Positions 6,023-10,883 of a DNA stretch of 10,883 nucleotides are shown here, one piece after another. The notes beneath the pieces were generated by a model. The model was not told the DNA's origin. It made no database searches and saw only the letters and a list, made by a program, of their open reading frames with translations. The DNA comes from Saprospiraceae bacterium (GTDB taxonomy: Bacteria; Bacteroidota; Bacteroidia; Chitinophagales; Saprospiraceae), in assembly GCA_027031145.1 (NCBI GenBank), contig JALVEG010000293.1:1-10883 (forward strand). The letters are read 5' to 3'. Position 1 is the first letter of the stretch. Each line of letters opens with the position of its first letter. The translations under genes were made by a program, and so were the position numbers.

Positions 6023-8677
6023 ATGCAAATTCCTACAAGATATGATGCTTCAAACGAGCAAAAATGGTATGAATATTGGATGGATAAAGGATATTTCCAT
6101 TCGGAACCGGATGATAGAGAGCCTTATACAATAGTGATTCCACCTCCTAATGTTACCGGTGTTTTGCATATGGGACATATGCTCAATAATACCGTGCAGG
6201 ATATCCTGATACGTAAAGCGCGATTGGAAGGTAAAAATGCATGCTGGGTACCCGGAACAGATCATGCGTCTATTGCTACCGAAGCAAAAGTCGTGAAAAT
6301 GCTCCGTGAAAAAGGTATAAAAAAATCCGATATCTCAAGAGATGAATTTCTCGAACATGCATGGGAATGGAAAGAGGAATACGGGGGGATAATCCTTAAG
6401 CAATTGAGGAAACTCGGTGCTTCTTGTGACTGGGATAGAACTGCTTTTACCATGGATGAAGTTCGTGGTAAGCATGTGCTTAAAGCATTTGTTGATCTAT
6501 ACAACAGAGGTAAAGTGTACAAGGGGCTAAGGATCATAAATTGGGATCCCGAAGCCAAAACAGTGCTTTCAAATGAAGAAGTACTTTACGAAGATGAACC
6601 CGGACATTTGTATTATGTAAGATATCAAATAGAGAATAGTGACGAGTATCTGACTATTGCAACTACCAGGCCGGAAACAATTTTGGGCGATACTGCGGTT
6701 GCAGTACATCCAAAGGATGAAAGATATAAACATTTGCAAGGTAAAAATGTAATTGTACCAATGGTTAATAGGGTAGTACCTGTTATTTTTGACAGGTATG
6801 TAGATATGGAATTTGGTACAGGTTCATTGAAGATCACCCCTGCTCACGATCCTAATGATTATGAAATAGGTCAAAGACATAATCTTGAAGTTATAGATAT
6901 TTTCAATGAAGACGGAACATTGAGTGAAGAAGCTCAATTTTATGTTGGAAAAGACAGATTCGAGGTTAGAAAATTGATTACGGAAGACCTGAAAAAATCA
7001 GGGCATCTTATCAAAATTGAAGATTATGTGCACAGTGTAGGTAAATCGGAAAGAACTCATGCGGTAGTTGAACCCAGATTGTCCGAGCAATGGTATGTGG
7101 ATATGGAAGCACTGGCAGAACCCGCTCTTAAAGCAGTAATGGAAGATGAGGTTGAATTTTTTCCGAAAAATCAAAAAAATACCTATCGTCATTGGTTGGA
7201 AAATATAAGACCTTGGACTATTTCAAGGCAATTGTGGTGGGGACATAGGATTCCTGCTTGGTATCTCGATATTGAAGGAGAGACGAAAACTTATGTTGCA
7301 ATGACTGAAAATGAAGCTTTGGAATTGGCAAAAAAGGATACGGGAAATGAAAATTTGACGCTTTCAGATCTGCGTCAGGATGAAGATGTATTGGATACAT
7401 GGTTTAGTTCGTGGTTGTGGCCTATTTCGGTATTCAATGGCTTTTTTGATAAAAAAGATATCAGTTATTACTATCCTACAAATGTATTGGTGACAGGATG
7501 GGATATTATTTTTCTTTGGGTTGCCAGGATGATCATGGCCGGATATGAATGGGAAAATGAAAAACCGTTCAAACATGTTTACTTTACAGGTATGGTCAGG
7601 GACAAATTGCGTAGAAAAATGAGTAAATCCCTTGGAAATTCACCTGATGCTTTGAAATTGATAGACGATTACGGTGCAGACGGGGTGCGTTTTGGAATGT
7701 TGAGCAGTTCTCCTGCCGGTGGAGATTTGTTGTTTGATGTAAAACTGGTTGAGCAGGGAAGAAATTTCAGCAATAAACTTTGGAATGCTATGCGTTTGGT
7801 TAAAGGCTGGACTATTGATGCCGATATCGAAACTCCGGTTGAAAACACTTTGGCAGTTGAATGGCTCGAAAACAGAATGGATCAGGTAATTGAAGAATTG
7901 GAAAATCTTTACGGCAAATACAAATTGTCTGAAGCATTGATGGTATTGTACAATTTTATCTGGAATGATTTCTTCTCATGGTACCTTGAAATTATCAAAC
8001 CTGCGTTTGGTTCGCCTGTTGATAGAGAAACTTATACCAAAACAATAGATCTTTTTGAGAAGATGTTGACTCTTCTTCACCCGTTTATGCCGTTTATTAC
8101 AGAGGAAATATGGCATTATATCAAAGAACGTGAAGCAGGAGATGATTGCGTGGTAAGTAAATATCCGAAATCTTCAGGATTTGATAATGAACTTTTGGAA
8201 GCAATAAATAAAGTTAAGTCAATTGTAACTAAAGTAAGGGAAACCAGAAATTCCAAGGGAATGAAACCCAAGGAACTATTAAAGCTATTTGTGGAAAAAT
8301 CAGATTCAATTGAAAAATTCCTATTCTCAGAAGATATTCCGGGATTGAAACATATCCTTAAGAAAATGGCATTTCTCTCAGATGTGGAGGTTGTAGATAC
8401 TCATGATGTTGAGAATACCATACCGTTTATGGCTGCGAATGAAAAGTTTATGCTGGAATATAATCTGGAAATTGATGTAGAAGCGGAAATTAAAAAAATC
8501 CAAAAAGAATTGGATTATCAAAAAGGTTTTGTCGCAAGCATAGAGAAAAAATTGAGCAATGAAAGATTTGTCAATAATGCACCTGCGGCTGTTGTTGATA
8601 AGGAGAGAAAAAAGCTTGCAGACGGTAATGAAAGAATTAAAATCCTGGAGAAATCGTTGGCAGCGCTGAAGAAATGA
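6023..8677 (+). CDS. valS: Valine--tRNA ligase (ValRS)
   Basis: This is a cytoplasmic class I aminoacyl-tRNA synthetase that charges tRNA-Val with valine using ATP and hydrolyses mischarged Thr-tRNA-Val. At 884 residues it has the normal length for bacterial ValRS. Visible landmarks are the HIGH-type motif HMGH at 49-52 within PPPNVTGVLHMGHM, and the editing (CP1) domain with TTRPE at 214-218, GTGS from 265 and HDPND at 275-279. The KMSKS loop is at 532-536. An anticodon-binding helical domain covers roughly 600-760. The C-terminal coiled-coil arm that contacts tRNA covers roughly 810-884 (Lys/Glu-rich, with LSNERFVNNAP). The ATG at 6023 fits the family N-terminus (PTRYDASNEQKWYEYW). A promoter at 5799-5830 probably drives it through the foldback element at 5846-6006. 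The TGA stop is only 4 nt from the next foldback element. No T-box is seen. Confidence 0.98.
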   Translation: MQIPTRYDASNEQKWYEYWMDKGYFHSEPDDREPYTIVIPPPNVTGVLHMGHMLNNTVQDILIRKARLEGKNACWVPGTDHASIATEAKVVKMLREKGIKKSDISRDEFLEHAWEWKEEYGGIILKQLRKLGASCDWDRTAFTMDEVRGKHVLKAFVDLYNRGKVYKGLRIINWDPEAKTVLSNEEVLYEDEPGHLYYVRYQIENSDEYLTIATTRPETILGDTAVAVHPKDERYKHLQGKNVIVPMVNRVVPVIFDRYVDMEFGTGSLKITPAHDPNDYEIGQRHNLEVIDIFNEDGTLSEEAQFYVGKDRFEVRKLITEDLKKSGHLIKIEDYVHSVGKSERTHAVVEPRLSEQWYVDMEALAEPALKAVMEDEVEFFPKNQKNTYRHWLENIRPWTISRQLWWGHRIPAWYLDIEGETKTYVAMTENEALELAKKDTGNENLTLSDLRQDEDVLDTWFSSWLWPISVFNGFFDKKDISYYYPTNVLVTGWDIIFLWVARMIMAGYEWENEKPFKHVYFTGMVRDKLRRKMSKSLGNSPDALKLIDDYGADGVRFGMLSSSPAGGDLLFDVKLVEQGRNFSNKLWNAMRLVKGWTIDADIETPVENTLAVEWLENRMDQVIEELENLYGKYKLSEALMVLYNFIWNDFFSWYLEIIKPAFGSPVDRETYTKTIDLFEKMLTLLHPFMPFITEEIWHYIKEREAGDDCVVSKYPKSSGFDNELLEAINKVKSIVTKVRETRNSKGMKPKELLKLFVEKSDSIEKFLFSEDIPGLKHILKKMAFLSDVEVVDTHDVENTIPFMAANEKFMLEYNLEIDVEAEIKKIQKELDYQKGFVASIEKKLSNERFVNNAPAAVVDKERKKLADGNERIKILEKSLAALKK

Positions 8678-8681
8678 TTTT

Positions 8682-8874
8682 GTAACTACTCAGGTGGTTT
8701 AATTTATTGATTGTCTGAGTGTTGGTAGCATAATAATATTTTCTCCATTATCATTTCCCTTTTAAGGGAAACAGGAAAGGGTTCTAAATAAAAAGTTTTG
8801 AAAATATTATTATGCAAATACAATGTTACAGCGTATTTCATTTTTTTTATTAAATATTTGACCTGAGTAGTTAC
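8682..8874. mobile_element. 193-bp foldback element with perfect 14-bp terminal inverted repeats and 5-bp flanking duplication
   Basis: The ends are GTAACTACTCAGGT (8682-8695) and ACCTGAGTAGTTAC (8861-8874), exact inverse complements. The bases just outside are ATTTT on both sides (8677-8681 and 8875-8879), consistent with a 5-bp target-site duplication. Inside, GCATAATAATATTTTC (8728-8743) is perfectly complementary to 8800-8815. Within that loop lies an 8-bp hairpin, TTTCCCTT-TT-AAGGGAAA (8754-8771). The flanking ATTTT repeats touch the valS stop codon and overlap the pssA stop codon, so the element fills the entire convergent gap. No reading frame is apparent. It looks like a non-autonomous (MITE-like) element; the mobilising enzyme is not in the window. 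Confidence 0.75.
8728..8815. terminator. Possible bidirectional terminator hairpin between valS and pssA
   Basis: A perfect 16-bp inverted repeat (8728-8743 with 8800-8815) encloses a second 8-bp hairpin at 8754-8771. It sits between the convergent stop codons of valS and pssA, where transcripts from both sides would meet. The outer stem is nearly all A/T, the loop is long and neither side has a classic GC-rich stem with an immediate U-run, so a canonical intrinsic terminator is doubtful. The terminator role rests on position and symmetry only. Confidence 0.35.
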
Positions 8875-8877
8875 ATT

Positions 8878-9555
8878 TTATTTCTTGCAAAACAGAAGTG
8901 AAATAAAAATATAGATAATAAAAGCCAAAGGAATAAATGGCATTCCCGTTATTACCCATAATATTACTGAAAGGATAAATATGATCCCTGTTGTCATTTG
9001 TATTATCTTTTTTCTTTTATCTTCATCTCGTTTCATTGCCAGAAAGGGAAGAGGTGAAACCATTAATAATGCAAAGATAACAGGCAGTGCTATCCAGATA
9101 TATGGCGTTTGGTTATAATCGATAATGGTTTTAGCATACTGTTCGTAGACCAAAAATGCAAAGAAAAGCCCTGTAGAAGGTGTTGGAAGTCCTATAAAAC
9201 TGTTTTTCTGTTCAGTGTCAATATTGAATTTTGCCAATCTCAATCCTGCAAAAACAACCAATAATGTTGTGACTATAATTGCTGCAACATGATTTTGATT
9301 TTGCAAAACATGATGATAATAAAGGTATGCAGGAGCAACTCCAAATGTTATAAGATCTGCCAAAGAATCCAGTTCAGCACCAAATTCAGATGAGGCATTC
9401 AACTTTCTGGCAACAGCTCCGTCAAGCAGATCAAAAAATCCTCCGAGTAATATAATCAAAGGGCTGTAAAACGGATCATTTATTATAATTGCTACAAAAC
9501 CTGAAGCCAGGTTCATCGCTGTCAATGTCGAAGGAATATATTTTTTCAAATTCAT
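8878..9555 (-). CDS. pssA: CDP-diacylglycerol--serine O-phosphatidyltransferase
   Basis: This integral inner-membrane enzyme joins CDP-diacylglycerol and L-serine to give phosphatidylserine and CMP, the first committed step towards phosphatidylethanolamine. The 225-residue protein carries the complete CDP-alcohol phosphotransferase signature with the right spacing: D42, D45-G46, A49-R50, G59, D63 and D67 (DLLDGAVAR, then FGAELDSLAD). These aspartates bind the divalent metals and the substrate. Several hydrophobic segments follow, for example VAAIIVTTLLVVFAGL, WIALPVIFALLMVSPLPF, and IIFILSVILWVITG near the C-terminus. The start MNLKKYIPSTLTAMNL fits the type II (Bacillus/Bacteroidota-like) family. 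It is convergent with valS and divergent from kdsA. A psd gene, often near pssA in this phylum, is not visible here. No well-spaced promoter was found upstream. Confidence 0.95.
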   Translation of the reverse strand: MNLKKYIPSTLTAMNLASGFVAIIINDPFYSPLIILLGGFFDLLDGAVARKLNASSEFGAELDSLADLITFGVAPAYLYYHHVLQNQNHVAAIIVTTLLVVFAGLRLAKFNIDTEQKNSFIGLPTPSTGLFFAFLVYEQYAKTIIDYNQTPYIWIALPVIFALLMVSPLPFLAMKRDEDKRKKIIQMTTGIIFILSVILWVITGMPFIPLAFIIYIFISLLFCKK

Positions 9556-9606
9556 CAGGCAAATATATGATAAAAATTGTTAAATTTGTATAAATTATTA
9601 AAATTG

Positions 9607-9786
9607 GTAAATACTCAGCTTGTACATTATTGGGCTAAAGTTTTAAATATTCTAAATAGCTAAGTCCTGTCAGTTAAAGCGGACGGTGATTTATTGCACA
9701 ATTTTACCGTCTGCTTTAGTTGACGGATTATAGGATTCCGCTATATATCCGGATTTTAGCCCGATACATAGTACCTGAGTAATTAC
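9607..9786. mobile_element. 180-bp foldback element between pssA and kdsA
   Basis: The ends are GTAAATACTCAGCT (9607-9620) and ACCTGAGTAATTAC (9773-9786), inverted with two mismatches over 14 bp. GGGCTAAA (9632-9639) pairs with TTTAGCCC (9755-9762). AAAGCGGACGGT (9676-9687) pairs with ACCGTCTGCTTT (9706-9717) with one G-T pair. Both internal pairs are centred at 9696.5-9697, exactly the midpoint of the element, so it forms a single long imperfect hairpin with a relatively GC-rich apex. The flanks do not show a target-site duplication. It fills most of the divergent gap and ends 19 nt before the kdsA ATG. Its interior is unlike those of the other two elements apart from the ends. Confidence 0.65.
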
Positions 9787-9805
9787 TATAATGTAAATTT
9801 CTGTT

Positions 9806-10606
9806 ATGCTATATGAATCTCTCAAAAATAATAATAATTTATTCCTGATTGCCGGTCCCTGCGTAGTTGAAAATGAACAAATGGCTTTGGATATTGCAGG
9901 TGAAGTGAAAGGAATATGCGATAGATACGATTTGAAATACATTTTTAAAGCATCATATCGCAAAGCAAATCGCTCAAGATTGGATTCATTTACAGGAATA
10001 GGAGATATAATAGCTTTGGAAATAATCGGTAAGGTCAGAGATCAATTTAGTATTCCCGTCACTACGGACATACATTCCATAGAAGAAGCAAATTTGGCGG
10101 CTGAATATGTTGATGTTTTACAGATTCCTGCTTTTTTGTGCAGGCAAACAGATATTTTAGTTGCAGCTGCTAAGACAGGAAAGATCATTAATATAAAGAA
10201 AGGTCAATTCCTTTCACCTCAGTCAATGATATTTGCAATAGATAAAGTCAGACAAAGCGGAAATAAAAAAGTTATGGTTACCGACAGAGGTACAATGTTC
10301 GGTTACGGGGAACTGATAGTGGATTTCAGGGGGATACCTCAAATGCAAAAATTTGATGTTCCTGTTATTATGGATTGTACTCATTCATTGCAAAAACCAA
10401 ATACAACTTCAGGAGTTACCGGCGGGGATCCCGAAATGATAGAGACGATTGCTAAAGCAGCTGTTGCAGTAGGAGCAGATGGCTTATTTATCGAAACACA
10501 CCCTGATCCGTCTATAGCAAAAAGCGATGGAGCTAATATGTTGAAACTTGATAAGTTGGAAGACCTGATTCGGAAATTAGTGAGAATTAAAGATGTTTTG
10601 GATTAA
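9806..10606 (+). CDS. kdsA: 3-deoxy-8-phosphooctulonate (KDO-8-P) synthase, metal-dependent type
   Basis: This cytoplasmic TIM-barrel enzyme condenses phosphoenolpyruvate with D-arabinose 5-phosphate to KDO-8-phosphate, feeding the LPS inner core. At 266 residues it has the usual length. Diagnostic motifs are LIAGPCVVE (12-20), KASYRKANRSR, TDIHS, DVLQIPAFLCRQTD, NIKKGQFLSP, RGTMFGYGELIVDFR, THSLQKPN and ETHPDP. The candidate metal ligands C19, H193, E230 and D241 each sit at a constant offset of 8 from the Cys11, His185, Glu222 and Asp233 of the Aquifex enzyme. This indicates the metallo class rather than the Asn-bearing E. coli class. The ATG at 9806 is supported by the short N-terminus before the first barrel strand. 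A DAHP synthase of the related family is the alternative, but KANRSR with DGANML favours KdsA. It is divergent from pssA, with a foldback element immediately upstream and no clear promoter. Confidence 0.95.
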   Translation: MLYESLKNNNNLFLIAGPCVVENEQMALDIAGEVKGICDRYDLKYIFKASYRKANRSRLDSFTGIGDIIALEIIGKVRDQFSIPVTTDIHSIEEANLAAEYVDVLQIPAFLCRQTDILVAAAKTGKIINIKKGQFLSPQSMIFAIDKVRQSGNKKVMVTDRGTMFGYGELIVDFRGIPQMQKFDVPVIMDCTHSLQKPNTTSGVTGGDPEMIETIAKAAVAVGADGLFIETHPDPSIAKSDGANMLKLDKLEDLIRKLVRIKDVLD

Positions 10607-10711
10607 AAAAGTAAACATACATCAGTTTATTTCATTATAGTACATTTTTAGTCTGACTTTATTGTAATATAGGTAGTTTTTTATTGAAATGGGAACATTT
10701 TATTATTTTTT

Positions 10712-10743
10712 TTTGTCTATATATTTAAAATAGCATAGTTTTG
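10712..10743 (+). promoter_or_regulatory. Bacteroidota-type promoter for the gene at 10809
   Basis: TTTG at 10712-10715 and TAGTTTTG at 10736-10743 (exact TAnnTTTG) are separated by 20 nt, the expected spacing. Transcription would start near 10750, giving a leader of about 60 nt before the ATG at 10809. The -7 box overlaps the left arm of an inverted repeat. Confidence 0.65.
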
Positions 10744-10780
10744 TAATATACTAAATAATGCAATAATTCTTATTACAAAA
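10739..10780. repeat. 10-bp perfect inverted repeat overlapping the promoter
   Basis: TTTTGTAATA (10739-10748) and TATTACAAAA (10771-10780) are exact inverse complements 22 nt apart. The left arm covers the last bases of the -7 box and the likely start site, and the right arm lies in the leader. This could be an operator for a dimeric regulator or a leader hairpin. In such AT-rich DNA a chance match is also possible. Confidence 0.45.
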
Positions 10781-10808
10781 TTGTTATTATTGTATAAAAT
10801 AAAACATT

Positions 10809-10883
10809 ATGGATACTATGGATGATAAATTCTTTGAAACAGACTTCTTATTACCAAAAAATAATTTTATAATAGGAATGGGT
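10809..10883 (+). CDS. 5' end of an unidentified gene (continues beyond window)
   Basis: ATG at 10809 opens a frame of 25 codons that runs off the right edge without a stop. The visible protein begins MDTMDDKFFETDFLLP and continues KNNFIIGMG. A second in-frame ATG at 10818 is an alternative start. The pattern (charged start, then LLPKNNFIIGMG) is reminiscent of small uncharacterised Bacteroidota proteins, but the fragment is too short for a function. Support comes from the well-spaced promoter about 65 nt upstream. Confidence 0.5.
   Translation, partial: MDTMDDKFFETDFLLPKNNFIIGMG

Noticed and set aside
6050..7576. Six minus-strand reading frames of 60-98 residues
   Set aside because: All lie antisense within valS, whose family motifs are unambiguous; they are shadows of its coding sequence.
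9560..9567. TATATTTG on the - strand as a pssA promoter
   Set aside because: The box ends only 4 nt before the pssA ATG, so the transcript would start at or inside the start codon, and no -33 element is correctly spaced.
9581..9588. TAAATTTG on the + strand as a kdsA promoter
   Set aside because: It matches TAnnTTTG but has no TTG at 19-21 nt upstream, lies 218 nt from the ATG and sits in very AT-rich DNA where such octamers arise by chance.
5708..9786. CRISPR array
   Set aside because: The repeated sequences are inverted terminal pairs spaced 50-165 bp apart at several loci, not direct repeats with regular spacers.
9794..9801. TAAATTTC as a -7 box for kdsA
   Set aside because: It misses the conserved final G, has no upstream TTG and is 4 nt from the ATG.
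9691..9963. 90-residue minus-strand reading frame across the kdsA start
   Set aside because: It overlaps the foldback element and the well-supported kdsA N-terminus, and shows no recognisable protein pattern.
10607..10640. Terminator after kdsA (TAAAC/GTTTA pair)
   Set aside because: The stem is only 5 A/T-rich base pairs with no following T-run, too weak to call.

Overview
The window looks like chromosomal DNA of a low-GC member of the Bacteroidota, probably an uncultured Bacteroidales-like lineage. Four signs support this. A 1500-residue secreted protein ends in a type IX secretion (Por) sorting domain. Intergenic regions carry the Bacteroidota promoter form (TTG, about 20 nt, then TAnnTTTG). 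Start codons lack Shine-Dalgarno sequences. ValS, PssA and KdsA all read as Bacteroidota-type proteins. The organism makes LPS (KdsA) and serine-derived phospholipid (PssA), so it has a Gram-negative envelope.

Layout, left to right. Positions 3-236 hold the last codons of a gene entering from the left, with one base between its stop and the next ATG. Positions 238-4740 encode a large exported mosaic protein: signal peptide, acidic FG-GAP/VCBS-like propeller repeats, Ig-like region, PQQ-type propeller, SprB-like repeat and T9SS C-terminal domain. Positions 4841-5620 encode a conserved acidic protein of unknown function behind its own promoter. Then follow housekeeping genes: valS (6023-8677, +), pssA (8878-9555, -) and kdsA (9806-10606, +). 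The window ends in the first 25 codons of an unidentified gene (10809 onward, +) with a good promoter.

The most distinctive structure is non-coding. Three elements (5846-6006, 8682-8874, 9607-9786) begin and end with the same inverted terminal sequence, GTAACTACTCAGGT or a close variant. Each is self-complementary around its own midpoint. A fourth, shorter and degenerate relative lies at 5708-5784. They occupy most of the gaps around valS, pssA and kdsA and approach gene ends to within a few bases. One is bounded by an identical 5-bp flank (ATTTT), as expected of a target-site duplication. They look like MITE- or REP-type foldback elements with conserved ends and divergent interiors. One forms nearly the whole predicted 5' leader of valS, and one fills the convergent valS/pssA gap where a bidirectional terminator would be expected.

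The genes do not form one pathway. valS serves translation, pssA and kdsA serve envelope synthesis, and the large T9SS protein is a surface or secreted product. No CRISPR array, tRNA, rRNA or transposase gene was seen. The transposase that would mobilise the foldback elements is not in the window.
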